Shown: positions 1 to 11,210, numbered from the stretch's first letter. The stretch is DNA of 22,635 nt from ZC4RG30 sp965652645 (GCA_965652645.1 CBFGXE010000044.1:1-22635); one strand, 5' to 3'. Program-made: numbers and translations. Notes: generated from the letters alone by a model not told the origin.

Positions 1-1145
1 CCAAGATCGAGCTGTCCTCCAGCCAGCAGACCGACGTCAACCTGCCGTACATCACCGCAGACCAGACCGGTCCGAAGCACCTGAATGTGAAGATTTCCCG
101 TGCCAAGCTGGAAGCGCTGGTCGAGGATCTGGTGGCGCGTACCATCGAGCCATGCCGCATCGCCCTGAAAGATGCCGGCCTCGACGTATCTGACATCCAG
201 GAAGTGATCCTGGTTGGTGGTCAGACCCGTATGCCGCTGGTGCAGAAGCAGGTTGCCGACTTCTTCGGCAAGGAGCCGCGCAAGGACGTCAACCCGGACG
301 AAGCCGTCGCCATCGGTGCCGCCATCCAGGGCGCTGTGCTGGCCGGTGACGTGAAGGACGTACTGCTGCTCGACGTGACCCCGCTGACCCTGGGCATCGA
401 GACCCTGGGTGGCGTGATGACCGCGCTGATTGAGAAGAACACTACCATCCCGACCAAGAAGTCGCAGGTGTTCTCCACCGCCGACGACAACCAGTCCGCC
501 GTGACCATCCACGTGCTGCAGGGCGAGCGCGAGCGTGCCGCGGACAACAAGTCCCTGGGCCGCTTCGACCTCACCGACATCGCGCCGGCGCCGCGCGGCA
601 TGCCGCAGATCGAGGTGTCCTTCGACATCGACGCCAACGGCATCCTGCACGTGTCCGCCAAGGACAAGGCCACCGGCAAGGAGCAGAAGATCGTCATCAA
701 GGCCAGCTCCGGCCTGTCGGAGGACGAGATCAAGCGCATGGTGGCCGATGCCGAGGCGCATGCGGCCGAAGACAAGAAGTTCCGCGAGCTGGTGGAAAGC
801 CGCAACCGTGCCGACGCGCTGGTGCATGCAACGGAGAAGTCGCTCTCCGAGCTGGGCGAAAAGGTTTCCGGCAGCGACCGGGCCGCGGCGGAATCGGCCC
901 TGTCGGACCTCAAGACTGCCATCAAGGGTGACGACAAGGAGCAGATCGACCGCAAGTCCGAGGCGCTGGCCAAGGCGTCCCAGGGCCTGATGGCCGCGGC
1001 CCAGGCGGGTGCCGGGGCGGCAGGCGATGGCGCCTCCGCCGGCGGCAGTGCCGGTGCTTCGGCCGGCACGGGCGCAGCACCCGGCGACGACAACGTGGTC
1101 GACGCGGAGTTCGAGGAAGTGAAGGACAAGGACCGCAAGGCCTGA
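1..1145 (+). CDS. dnaK: Hsp70 chaperone DnaK, C-terminal part (5' end outside window)
   Basis: ATP-dependent cytosolic chaperone that binds exposed hydrophobic segments of client proteins, working with DnaJ and GrpE. The reading frame is open from the first full codon (base 3), so the start lies upstream; by comparison with the usual ~640 residues roughly the last 60% is present. Visible are the end of the nucleotide-binding domain (VILVGGQTRMP), the interdomain linker DVLLLDVTPLTLGIE, the beta-sandwich substrate-binding domain (IPTKKSQVFST, VLQGERERA), the helical lid and a Gly/Ala/Ser-rich tail ending in an acidic segment with VVDAEFEEVKDKD, the typical DnaK C-terminus. dnaJ follows 36 bases downstream on the same strand, the standard operon order. 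Nothing looks damaged. Confidence 0.98.
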   Translation, partial: KIELSSSQQTDVNLPYITADQTGPKHLNVKISRAKLEALVEDLVARTIEPCRIALKDAGLDVSDIQEVILVGGQTRMPLVQKQVADFFGKEPRKDVNPDEAVAIGAAIQGAVLAGDVKDVLLLDVTPLTLGIETLGGVMTALIEKNTTIPTKKSQVFSTADDNQSAVTIHVLQGERERAADNKSLGRFDLTDIAPAPRGMPQIEVSFDIDANGILHVSAKDKATGKEQKIVIKASSGLSEDEIKRMVADAEAHAAEDKKFRELVESRNRADALVHATEKSLSELGEKVSGSDRAAAESALSDLKTAIKGDDKEQIDRKSEALAKASQGLMAAAQAGAGAAGDGASAGGSAGASAGTGAAPGDDNVVDAEFEEVKDKDRKA

Positions 1146-1181
1146 AGGCCGGCCGCGGACAGGGAGACGTAGCAGCAACAC

Positions 1182-2312
1182 ATGGCCAAGCGCGACTACT
1201 ACAAGATTCTGGACGTGGCGCGCGGGGCGTCGGAGGCCGAGATCAAGAAGGCCTACCGGCGCCTTGCCATGAAGCTGCATCCCGACCGCAATCCGGACGA
1301 CAAGCAGGCCGAGGAGCAGTTCAAGGAGGCCAAGGAGGCCTACGAGGTTCTGACTGACCCGGCCAAACGGGCCGTCTATGACCAGCACGGCCACGAAGGG
1401 CTGGAGGCCCAGCGCGGGGGCAGCGGCTTCAATCCCGGCGAGGGTTTCAGCGACATCTTCGGCGACGTGTTCGGCGATATCTTCGGGGGCCGCCGGGGCG
1501 GTGGCCGCTCGCAGGTATTCCGCGGCGCCGACCTGCGCTACGAGCTGGAGCTCACGCTCAACCAGGCCGTGTTCGGCGCCGCCGTCGAGATCGACGTACC
1601 CAGGCTCGCCGAGTGCGAGACCTGCCATGGCTCCGGTGCGGCCAAGGGTTCCAACCCGGTTACCTGCGAGACCTGCCATGGCTCGGGGCAGGTGCGCATG
1701 TCCATGGGTGGCATGCTCAATTTCCAGCAGACCTGTCCGCGCTGTCGCGGCACGGGCACTGTGGTGAAGAATCCCTGTGATACCTGCCTTGGCCAGGGCA
1801 GGGTGCGCCGCACGAAGCGGCTGTCGGTGAAAATTCCCCCGGGAGTGGACAGCGGCGATCGCATCCGCCTGGCGGGCGAGGGCGAAGCCGGCCGCAACGG
1901 CGGGCCTGCGGGCGACCTCTATGTCGAGGTGCACGTGCGCCAGCACGAGATCTTCGAGCGCGACGGCGAGCATCTCTCCTGCGAGGTGCCCATCAGCTTC
2001 GTTACCGCCGCGCTCGGCGGCACGGTGATCGTGCCCACGCTCGATGGCCAGGTGTCGCTGAAGATCCCCGCCGAGACGCAGTCCGGTCGAGTATTCCGCC
2101 TGCGCGACAAGGGCGTGAAGCCCGTGCGCGGCGGTCCCCGCGGCGACCTGTTCTGCCGCGTGATGGTGGAGACGCCGGTGAATCTGTCGAGCGAGCAGAA
2201 GGAATTGCTGCGAAAATTCGACACCTCGCTCCGGGAAGGCGCGCGGCACTCGCCGCGCGAGGAAGGTTTCTTCGAAGGCGTGAAGCGTTTCTTCACGGGA
2301 GCGGAAAACTAA
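1182..2312 (+). CDS. dnaJ: Hsp40 co-chaperone DnaJ
   Basis: Co-chaperone that delivers substrates to DnaK and stimulates its ATPase. At 376 residues it is full length. The J domain occupies about residues 1-70 with HPD at 33-35. A Gly/Phe-rich linker (about 78-110) follows, then four zinc-binding CxxCxGxG repeats with cysteines at 145/148, 162/165, 185/188 and 199/202, and the C-terminal peptide-binding domains. This is a type I (class A) DnaJ. The ATG lies 14 bases after a GGGAGA, a rather long spacing; no better in-frame start exists because MAKRDYYKIL is the family N-terminus. A GC-rich hairpin immediately follows the stop codon. Confidence 0.98.
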   Translation: MAKRDYYKILDVARGASEAEIKKAYRRLAMKLHPDRNPDDKQAEEQFKEAKEAYEVLTDPAKRAVYDQHGHEGLEAQRGGSGFNPGEGFSDIFGDVFGDIFGGRRGGGRSQVFRGADLRYELELTLNQAVFGAAVEIDVPRLAECETCHGSGAAKGSNPVTCETCHGSGQVRMSMGGMLNFQQTCPRCRGTGTVVKNPCDTCLGQGRVRRTKRLSVKIPPGVDSGDRIRLAGEGEAGRNGGPAGDLYVEVHVRQHEIFERDGEHLSCEVPISFVTAALGGTVIVPTLDGQVSLKIPAETQSGRVFRLRDKGVKPVRGGPRGDLFCRVMVETPVNLSSEQKELLRKFDTSLREGARHSPREEGFFEGVKRFFTGAEN

Positions 2313-2314
2313 CC

Positions 2315-2336
2315 GCCGCAGGTGCACGCCTGCGGT
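2315..2336 (+). terminator. GC-rich hairpin between dnaJ and dapB
   Basis: CCGCAGG (2316-2322) is complementary to CCTGCGG (2329-2335) around a six-base loop, and a G-T pair extends the stem outward. It starts three bases after the dnaJ stop. There is no T-tract, so it may stabilise the dnaK-dnaJ mRNA 3' end or attenuate read-through rather than act as a full intrinsic terminator. Confidence 0.45.
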
Positions 2337-2363
2337 CGGCCGGTGCGGCAGCGGAGGACAGGC

Positions 2364-3167
2364 GTGACGATACGGGTGGGAGTGATCGGTGTGACTGGGC
2401 GCATGGGCCTGGAGCTGCTCAAGGCCCTGCACAACGCGGATGGCGCGCAGCTCGCGGCAGCCATCGCGCGCGCCGGCCACCCGGCCCTGGGCAAGGACGC
2501 CAACATGATGGCCGGCCTGCTGCCTGCAAGCGTCAACGTCAGCAGTGACCTCGGCGCGGCGCTGCCCGGCCTCGACGTCGCCATCGACTTCTCGCGCGCC
2601 GGAGCGGTCGCCGCCACTGCCGATGCCTGCGCCGCAGCCGGCGTGGCCCTGATGGTGGGTACCACTGGCCTGGATGCCGCCACCCTGGCGCGCCTGGATG
2701 CCGCCGCCGGGCGCGTGCCCGTGCTGCTGGCCGCCAACACCAGCCTGGCGCTGAACGTGCTGCTGGAGCTGGTGCAGCGGGCGGCCCGCGCGCTGCCCCC
2801 CGGCTACGACATCGAGATCACCGAGGCCCACCACCGTCACAAGGTGGATGCTCCCTCCGGTACGGCGCTGGCGCTGGGGGATGCCGCTGCCGCCGGCAGG
2901 AATATTTCATTGGCCCGCCCGGTACCGCTGACCGGCGCCGTATCGGGCCCGCGGCAGGCGGGCATCGGCTTCTCGGTGGTCCGTGGCGGCGATGTGGTGG
3001 GCGAGCACGACGTGCGTTTCCTGGGCAGCGGCGAGCAGTTGCGCCTTACGCATGTGGCAACTGACCGGGCAATCTTTGCCCGCGGCGCCGTTGCGGCCTC
3101 ACTGTGGCTGGCAAAACAGCCGCCGGGCCGTTATCGGATGGCCGATTTTCTGTTTCCCGGGCAATAA
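2364..3167 (+). CDS. dapB: 4-hydroxy-tetrahydrodipicolinate reductase
   Basis: Reduces 4-hydroxy-tetrahydrodipicolinate with NAD(P)H in the cytosolic diaminopimelate/lysine pathway. The GTG at 2364 is chosen because GGAGG (2353-2357) sits six bases upstream and the resulting 267-residue protein begins VTIRVGVIGVTGRMG, matching the family; a GTG 14 codons further upstream falls inside a hairpin and lacks a ribosome site. The N-terminal Rossmann motif is GVTGRMG. The substrate site EAHHRHKVDAPSGTA spans about residues 155-168, with His156 and Lys160 at the positions of the catalytic His/Lys pair. The order dapB-carA-carB is common in gammaproteobacteria. Confidence 0.96.
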   Translation: MTIRVGVIGVTGRMGLELLKALHNADGAQLAAAIARAGHPALGKDANMMAGLLPASVNVSSDLGAALPGLDVAIDFSRAGAVAATADACAAAGVALMVGTTGLDAATLARLDAAAGRVPVLLAANTSLALNVLLELVQRAARALPPGYDIEITEAHHRHKVDAPSGTALALGDAAAAGRNISLARPVPLTGAVSGPRQAGIGFSVVRGGDVVGEHDVRFLGSGEQLRLTHVATDRAIFARGAVAASLWLAKQPPGRYRMADFLFPGQ

Positions 3168-3230
3168 CTTACAGGATATTCCGCAGCGGGAGATCAAGGC
3201 GCTGGCAGGGCATTCCACGGCCGATTCACA

Positions 3231-3260
3231 TGGACAGCAACAGCGCAAAAAACGTAGAAT
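3231..3260 (+). promoter_or_regulatory. Probable sigma70 promoter of carAB(-greA)
   Basis: TGGACA (3231-3236) and TAGAAT (3255-3260) each match five of six consensus bases and are separated by 18 bases. The predicted start site is near 3267, about 148 bases before the carA start, giving a long leader that contains the hairpin at 3303-3342. The 247-base dapB-carA interval holds no convincing gene. Confidence 0.6.
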
Positions 3261-3302
3261 TCGCGGCGAATCCGTTACATCCAGTTGCGGGTTTAGTCCG
3301 CG

Positions 3303-3342
3303 CAAGGCGGGAGGGCGTTCCACAAGAACTCCTCCCGCTTTG
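3303..3342 (+). terminator. Long hairpin in the carA leader, possible attenuator
   Basis: CAAGGCGGGAGG (3303-3314) pairs with CCTCCCGCTTTG (3331-3342), 12 bp with one G-T pair, and inside the loop GTTC (3317-3320) pairs with GAAC (3326-3329). It lies between the predicted promoter and carA, with only a short T-run on its 3' side. It could terminate read-through from dapB or attenuate carAB; the sequence alone does not decide. Confidence 0.5.
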
Positions 3343-3414
3343 TGCATCCGCGCCAAGCAAACCGAACGTGAACGACGACATGAGAAGCCGCTACCAACAC
3401 GCGGAGGCCGGTGA

Positions 3415-4593
3415 GTGAGTGTGAGCGCCGTACTGGCCCTGGCCGATGGCACCGTTTTCAACGGCATCAGCATCGGGGCGAAGGGAAATACCACCGGCGA
3501 GGTTGTCTTCAATACGGCGATGACCGGGTACCAGGAAATCCTGACCGACCCGTCCTATGCCAGACAGATCGTTACGCTGACCTATCCGCATATCGGCAAT
3601 ACCGGCACCACGCCGGAAGACCAGGAGTCTTCCATGGTGGCGCCGGCAGGGCTGGTGATCCGTGACCTGCCACTGCTGGAGAGCAACTGGCGTTCGAACC
3701 TGACCCTGGGTGAATTCCTGGAGCGTGGCCGCATCGTGGCCATCGCGGGCATCGACACGCGCAAGCTCACGCGGATCCTGCGCGAGAAGGGTGCCCAGTC
3801 CGGCTGCATCATGACCGGCGAGAACATCGACCCGGCAGCCGCCGTGCATGCCGCGCGGCGCTTCCCCGGCCTTGCCGGCATGGACCTCGCCAAGGTCGTC
3901 ACCACCCGCGAGCGCTACCAGTGGAACGACGGCAGCATCTGGCGCAATCCGGCGCGGCCTACGCTGCGTCCGCAGCAGCGCCTGCACGTGGTGGCCTATG
4001 ACTTCGGCGTGAAACGCAACATCCTGCGCCTGCTGGCCGATGCAGGCTGCCGCATGACGGTGGTTCCCGCCGAGACACCGGCGGCCGAGGCGCTGGCGCT
4101 GAAGCCCGACGGCATCTTCCTCTCCAACGGCCCCGGCGACCCGGAGCCGTGCACCTACGCCATCGAGGCGATCCGCGAGTTCCTGAAGACCGAGATCCCG
4201 CTGTTCGGCATCTGCCTGGGGCACCAGCTGCTGGGCCTCGCGGTGGGCGCGAAGACGGTGAAGATGAAGTTCGGCCACCACGGCGCGAACCACCCGGTGC
4301 AGGAGCTGGCGACGAAACGGGTGATGATCACCAGCCAGAACCATGGCTTCGCCGTGGATCCGGCCACGCTGCCGCCGAACGTGCGCGTCACGCATGTGTC
4401 GCTGTTCGATGGCTCCCTGCAGGGCATCGAGCTCACCGACCGCCCGGCCTTCAGCTTCCAGGGCCACCCGGAAGCCAGCCCCGGCCCGCACGACCTGCTG
4501 CCCCTCTTCGAACGCTTCACCCAGGCGATGATCCGCCGCCTGCAGAACCAGCTCCGGGAACGCGCCCGGGCCATGGTCGGCGGGAACGACTGA
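3415..4593 (+). CDS. carA: Carbamoyl-phosphate synthase small (glutaminase) subunit
   Basis: Hydrolyses glutamine and channels ammonia to CarB for carbamoyl phosphate, the precursor of arginine and pyrimidines. The GTG at 3415 lies seven bases after GGAGG (3403-3407) and gives 392 residues; a second in-frame GTG at 3421 is possible. The N-terminal half carries the CarA-specific VVFNTAMTGYQEILTDPSY segment. The C-terminal half is a class I glutamine amidotransferase with nucleophile Cys267 in GICLGHQ and catalytic His351/Glu353 in FQGHPEASPGP. carB begins six bases after the stop, so the two are cotranscribed. Confidence 0.98.
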   Translation: MSVSAVLALADGTVFNGISIGAKGNTTGEVVFNTAMTGYQEILTDPSYARQIVTLTYPHIGNTGTTPEDQESSMVAPAGLVIRDLPLLESNWRSNLTLGEFLERGRIVAIAGIDTRKLTRILREKGAQSGCIMTGENIDPAAAVHAARRFPGLAGMDLAKVVTTRERYQWNDGSIWRNPARPTLRPQQRLHVVAYDFGVKRNILRLLADAGCRMTVVPAETPAAEALALKPDGIFLSNGPGDPEPCTYAIEAIREFLKTEIPLFGICLGHQLLGLAVGAKTVKMKFGHHGANHPVQELATKRVMITSQNHGFAVDPATLPPNVRVTHVSLFDGSLQGIELTDRPAFSFQGHPEASPGPHDLLPLFERFTQAMIRRLQNQLRERARAMVGGND

Positions 4594-4599
4594 CCGCAC

Positions 4600-7823
<3,224 letters not shown>

Positions 7824-7827
<4 letters not shown>

Positions 7828-8300
7828 AGCGCGTGCCGATCACGCTGCGCGGCGCCGAGGCGCTGCGCAACGAACTGCGCAAGCTCAAGAGCGAGGACCG
7901 GCCCAACATCATCAAGGCCATCGCCGAGGCGCGCAGCCACGGCGACCTGTCCGAGAACGCCGAATACCATGCCGCGCGCGAGCAGCAGGGTTTCATCGAG
8001 GGCCGCATCCAGGAGCTGGAGGCCAAGCTGTCGAACGCCGAGATCATCGACGTCACGCAGATGGCCAATACCGGCAAGGTGATCTTCGGGGCCACGGTCG
8101 AGCTGCAGGACGAGGAAAGCGGCAATTCCGTGACCTACCAGATCGTTGGCGAGGACGAGGCCGACATCAAGTCCGGCCGCATCTCCGTCGGTTCGCCCAT
8201 TGCGCGCGCGCTGGTGGGCAAGAGCGAGGGGGATGTGGTCGAGGTGGCCGCGCCCGGTGGCCGCCGCGGCTACGAGATCATCGCCGTCCGCTACGTGTAG
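7824..8300 (+). CDS. greA: Transcription elongation factor GreA
   Basis: Binds the RNA polymerase secondary channel and stimulates cleavage of backtracked RNA. At 158 residues it is full length. It has an N-terminal coiled coil with the acidic tip region (EARSHGDLSENAEYHAAREQ) and a C-terminal FKBP-like domain (VGSPIARALVGKSEGDVVEV). The GTG start overlaps the carB stop by four bases and has GGAG eight bases upstream, so greA belongs to the carAB transcript. The family N-terminus ITLRGAEALR supports the start. Confidence 0.97.
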
Positions 8301-8322
8301 TCGCGCCGCTCACGCGGCGCGA
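8301..8322. terminator. Bidirectional hairpin between converging greA and the ABC ATPase gene
   Basis: TCGCGCCGC (8301-8309) and GCGGCGCGA (8314-8322) form a perfect 9-bp stem with a TCAC loop. The hairpin starts on the base after the greA stop and contains the stop and last codons of the minus-strand ATPase gene, leaving no other room for a terminator for either unit. There is no T-tract, so termination strength is uncertain. Confidence 0.55.
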
Positions 8323-9077
8323 CCCGTTTCCAGGTCCTGTGCCATCGCACCGGACCGTCCGCGGTTGAGCGGAATGTCATAGGTGATACCGGCTCCATAG
8401 GCCTCCGGCGCCTGCGGGTCATGCCGCAGCTTGTCGAAGGTCAGCAGCCGCGTACCCAGCTGGAAGCTCTCGCGGATGTCGTGCGACACCATGAACACGG
8501 TCATGCGGTGCTCAGCCCACAACTTGAGGATGAGCGCATGCATGTCGGCGGTGATGCCGGGATCCAGCGCCCCGAAGGGCTCGTCCAGCAGCAGGATGCG
8601 CGGTTCGGCGATCACCGCCTGCGCGATGGCCAGCCGCTGCTGCATGCCGCCGGAGAGTTGCGCAGGGTAGCGGTGACGGGCCGCGGCCAGTCCCACCTGT
8701 TCCAGCATGGCTTCGGCCTGCGCCATCGCCTGGCGCCGCTTCGCCCCGAACAGGCGGCCCAGCAGGCGCGAGCGCTTCAGTTCCAGGCCCAGCACCAGGT
8801 TGCCGATCGCGGTGAGGTGCGGGAACAGCGAGTAGCGCTGGAACACGATGCCGCGCGTCGGGTCCGGCTCCGGACGCACCGGCTCGCCGTCGATGAGGAT
8901 GGATCCCCTGCTCGGCTGCTCGGTGCCCAGCAGCAGCCTGAGGAATGTGCTCTTGCCGCAGCCGGAGGCCCCGACGATGGTGACGAACTCATGGTCCGCC
9001 ACCTCCACGTTCAGGTTCTCCAGTACCACCTGGTCGCCATAACGCTTCCACACGTGGCGCACGGATACAGTGGCCAT
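8310..9077 (-). CDS. ABC transporter ATPase, NitT/TauT type (guanidine/urea-carboxylase-linked)
   Basis: Cytoplasmic ATPase expected to power uptake through the adjacent permease. The frame stays open far upstream, but the start is set at the ATG at 9077 because MATVSVRHVWKRYG is the normal ATPase N-terminus and its A is shared with the permease TGA stop, a one-base overlap. The 255 residues show Walker A GASGCGKST (36-44), a Q-loop near 80, signature LSGGMQQRLA (141-150), Walker B ILLLDEP (161-167) and the H-loop His199. Family resemblance is to SsuB/TauB. The operon has a guanidine-I riboswitch leader, so guanidine is the likely substrate; this is inferred. Confidence 0.93.
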   Translation of the reverse strand: MATVSVRHVWKRYGDQVVLENLNVEVADHEFVTIVGASGCGKSTFLRLLLGTEQPSRGSILIDGEPVRPEPDPTRGIVFQRYSLFPHLTAIGNLVLGLELKRSRLLGRLFGAKRRQAMAQAEAMLEQVGLAAARHRYPAQLSGGMQQRLAIAQAVIAEPRILLLDEPFGALDPGITADMHALILKLWAEHRMTVFMVSHDIRESFQLGTRLLTFDKLRHDPQAPEAYGAGITYDIPLNRGRSGAMAQDLETGRAA

Positions 9078-9892
9078 CAGCGCTCCGGCTCCGCCCAGGT
9101 AAAGGCCGCGGAGCGCAGCCGCCGCAGCAGCCAGTCCGAGGTCACGGCCAGTACGGTGATCCACGCCACGTAGGGCAGGATCACGTCCATGGCGAGGTAT
9201 CGCCGCACCAGGAAGATGCGGTATCCCAGCCCTTCGGTGGAGGCGATGGCTTCCGCGGCGATGAGGAACAGCCAGGCTGCGCCCATCGACAGCCTGAGCG
9301 CATCGATCAGCCGCGGCAGCGTCTGCGGCAGTACCACGCGCACTGCCACCTGCCAAGTGGAGGCGCCCAGCGTTTGCGCCTTCACCAGCTGTTCCCGCGG
9401 CAGCTCGCCGATGCGCAGCGACAGGTCGCGCGCCACGCAGGGCAGCACGCCGATCACGATGAGGGCGATCTTGGCCGCTTCCTCCAGGCCCAGCACGATG
9501 AACAGGATGGGCAGCATGGCCAGCGGCGGGATCATCGCCACCGTGGACAGCAGCGGGGAGAGCAGGGCGCGCACCCGCGGCACCACGCCGATGGCCATGG
9601 CCAGCAACAGGCCGACGGAGGCGCTGATCGCCAGCGCGCTGCCGATGCGCTTGAGGCTGGCCCAGGTGTCCGCCCACCACAGGTAGCGCCCGGTGCGGGT
9701 GTCCTCGTTGAAGGCATACTGCACGATGGTGTCGGCCATGCTGCCCAGCGAGGGCAGCAGCTTGTCATCGGGATTCTCGGCCAGACGCAGCTGCGAGGCG
9801 ATGACGTACACCACCAGCAGGGCGATGAACGGCAGGATTCCCAGCGCCAGACGCTCGCCGCGTTCCGGGCGCTGGTTGATCAGTCTGCGCAC
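9077..9892 (-). CDS. ABC transporter permease, NitT/TauT type (guanidine/urea-carboxylase-linked)
   Basis: Inner-membrane permease of a binding-protein-dependent importer, 271 residues, starting at GTG seven bases after the binding-protein stop; no strong ribosome site is visible, so translation may be coupled. An N-terminal membrane span (LALGILPFIALLVVYVIA) is followed by an extracytoplasmic stretch and further hydrophobic segments (ALAISASVGLLLAMAIGVV, LLSTVAMIPPLAMLPILFIVLGL). The cytoplasmic EAA-type loop that contacts the ATPase is visible around VKAQTLGASTWQVAVRVVLPQ. This is the SsuC/TauC family arrangement. Substrate assignment to guanidine comes from the riboswitch and the divergent operon. 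Confidence 0.93.
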   Translation of the reverse strand: MRRLINQRPERGERLALGILPFIALLVVYVIASQLRLAENPDDKLLPSLGSMADTIVQYAFNEDTRTGRYLWWADTWASLKRIGSALAISASVGLLLAMAIGVVPRVRALLSPLLSTVAMIPPLAMLPILFIVLGLEEAAKIALIVIGVLPCVARDLSLRIGELPREQLVKAQTLGASTWQVAVRVVLPQTLPRLIDALRLSMGAAWLFLIAAEAIASTEGLGYRIFLVRRYLAMDVILPYVAWITVLAVTSDWLLRRLRSAAFTWAEPER

Positions 9893-9899
9893 GCTTCGG

Positions 9900-10961
9900 T
9901 CAGAGCTTGCCGTCCGCCGCCAGCTTCACGTATGTGGGGTCGAAGCGCATGCGGATGTTGCTGGTGCTGCCCAGGGTCTTGCCGCCCGGGAACTCGATGC
10001 CCACCGCATCCGCCGACTTCGCGCCTTCGCCCAGCAGGCCCTTCTCGAAGGAGAACTTGCGCACCAGGTCGTTGGTCTTCACCAGGTCCGGGTTGTTGTA
10101 GGCGGCCAGCGCCTCGGCCGGCGTCCAGTACATGTGGGTGGTGGCCAGCATGCCCTTGAATTCCTCCACCGTGGCCCCCGAGGCCTTGGCCATGTGTTCC
10201 AGGGCCTTCGGATCGCCCGCCTTCATCAGCGCGATCGTCTCGTACCAGGCGCCGACCAGCGCGCGGCCCAGTTTGGGATTGTCCTTCAGCACCTTGCTGT
10301 TCACGACCATCATGTCGAGGATCTCGCCGGGCGTCTTGCTCGAGTCGAACACCAGCGTGTTGCCGGGACGGGCGAGGATTTCCGTCAGCAGCGGCTTCCA
10401 GGTCACCACCGCGGTGACGGAGGAGGCGGTGGAGGCGGCAACGATGTCCGCGTCGGAGGTGTTCACCACCTTCACGTCGCGCTCGGCCAGGCCCACGGTG
10501 GACAGCGCCCGCGCCAGCAGGTAGTGCGACACCGACAGTTCCACCAGGTTCACCTGCTGGCCCTTGATGTCGGCGAGCTTCCTGCCCGTGCCCTTCAGCA
10601 CGATGCCGTCATTGCCATTGGAATAGTCGCCGATGATCAGTGCCGTGGAATCCACGCCGCCGGCCGCCGGGATGGTGAGCATGTCCATGTTCGTCATCAC
10701 GCAGGCATCGAACTGGCCGGCGGTGTACTGATTGATGGACTCGACGTAGTCGTTGACCTGCGTCAGCTCGATCTTGATGCCGTACTTGTCGGCCCACTTC
10801 TTCAGGATGCCGCTGGATTCGGCGTAGTCCCAGGGCATCCAGCCCACGTAGATGCTCCAGGCCACCTTGAAGGAGGTCTTCTCGGCGGCCGTGGCGGCCT
10901 GGTTGAGGGTGAGCAGCAGCCCGAAAACGGCAACTTGCAACAGGCGGGTCAAACGCAGCAT
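9900..10961 (-). CDS. ABC transporter periplasmic substrate-binding protein, urea-carboxylase-region type
   Basis: Periplasmic binding protein of 353 residues, first gene of the transporter operon. The ATG at 10961 is chosen over in-frame codons upstream because GAGGAG (10968-10973, minus strand) lies six bases before it and the protein then starts with a signal peptide (MLRLTRLLQVAVFGLLLTL, cleavage probably near ATAA/EK). The mature protein resembles the NMT1/SsuA-like family, specifically the type found beside urea carboxylase genes (VAWSIYVGWMPWDYAE, GQFDACVMTNMDML). Upstream codons would fall in the guanidine-I riboswitch. Guanidine (guanidinium) is the likely ligand by context; urea or another small nitrogen compound is the alternative. 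Confidence 0.9.
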   Translation of the reverse strand: MLRLTRLLQVAVFGLLLTLNQAATAAEKTSFKVAWSIYVGWMPWDYAESSGILKKWADKYGIKIELTQVNDYVESINQYTAGQFDACVMTNMDMLTIPAAGGVDSTALIIGDYSNGNDGIVLKGTGRKLADIKGQQVNLVELSVSHYLLARALSTVGLAERDVKVVNTSDADIVAASTASSVTAVVTWKPLLTEILARPGNTLVFDSSKTPGEILDMMVVNSKVLKDNPKLGRALVGAWYETIALMKAGDPKALEHMAKASGATVEEFKGMLATTHMYWTPAEALAAYNNPDLVKTNDLVRKFSFEKGLLGEGAKSADAVGIEFPGGKTLGSTSNIRMRFDPTYVKLAADGKL

Positions 10962-10984
10962 GGCGGTCTCCTCTCGAGATGATG

Positions 10985-11096
10985 GCGGCCGATCTCCCGG
11001 GCTTTTGTCCCGCCGTGTATCCCCGGCCCGCATGGCGGGTCGCTGGACTGCCTCTCTCGGACCAGCACCGATTGCTCGGCCGGAACCCTAGACGCA
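10985..11096 (-). ncRNA. Guanidine-I (ykkC class I) riboswitch ahead of the transporter operon
   Basis: Read on the minus strand, the conserved elements of the guanidine-I aptamer appear in order: CTAGGGTTCCG (11081-11091), a GCAA-capped hairpin CCGA-GCAA-TCGG (11068-11079), GGTCCGAGAGAG (11052-11063), and the 3' element ACACGG, GGGACAAAAGCCC, GGGAGA (10993-11018). The family binds guanidinium and turns on guanidine genes. The 3' end of the aptamer contains GAGAT (10992-10996), complementary to ATCTC (10976-10980) that abuts the Shine-Dalgarno of the binding-protein gene, so control of translation is a plausible expression platform (inference). Boundaries are approximate. Confidence 0.95.
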
Positions 11097-11113
11097 CATT
11101 TGCCGTGATGTCG

Positions 11114-11129
11114 TGCAATTCGTGTGCCG
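11114..11129 (-). promoter_or_regulatory. Sigma54 (-24/-12) promoter of the transporter operon
   Basis: On the minus strand the bases read CGGCACACGAATTGCA, against consensus TGGCACGnnnnTTGCW; only the first base and the seventh differ and the invariant GG and GC are ten bases apart. The predicted start site is 11103, seven bases before the guanidine-I aptamer begins, exactly where a promoter for that RNA is expected. Confidence 0.72.
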
Positions 11130-11168
11130 GGTCACATTGGGCGGCTCGACCATGCGCCGGGCCAACTG

Positions 11169-11182
11169 GCACGCATGCGTGC
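11169..11182. repeat. Perfect 14-bp palindrome GCACGCATGCGTGC
   Basis: A perfect self-complementary 14-mer lies between the minus-strand sigma54 promoter and the NtrC-like dyads, and its right end overlaps the first dyad. It may be an operator for another regulator, or part of an extended NtrC-binding array (GCAC and GTGC half-sites but with a six-base instead of seven-base spacer). Confidence 0.5.
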
Positions 11183-11196
11183 ACACCTTCGGGGCA
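11180..11196. promoter_or_regulatory. NtrC-like enhancer site A
   Basis: TGCAC-N7-GGGCA matches the NtrC consensus TGCACC-N5-GGTGCA at 10 of 12 defined positions. Its centre (11188) is 85 bases from the predicted minus-strand start site and 115 from the plus-strand one. It is paired with site B, 31 bases away. Confidence 0.5.
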
Positions 11197-11210
11197 GTGT
11201 GGCGACGGCC

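Noticed and set aside
11094..11108. A GCAC-N7-GTGA dyad resembling an NtrC site
   Set aside because: One half-site is imperfect and it covers the predicted minus-strand start site and riboswitch edge, not an enhancer position.
11167..11183. A second plus-strand sigma54-like sequence TGGCACG...GTGCA
   Set aside because: The GG-to-GC spacing is one base too long, and sigma54 promoters tolerate almost no change there.
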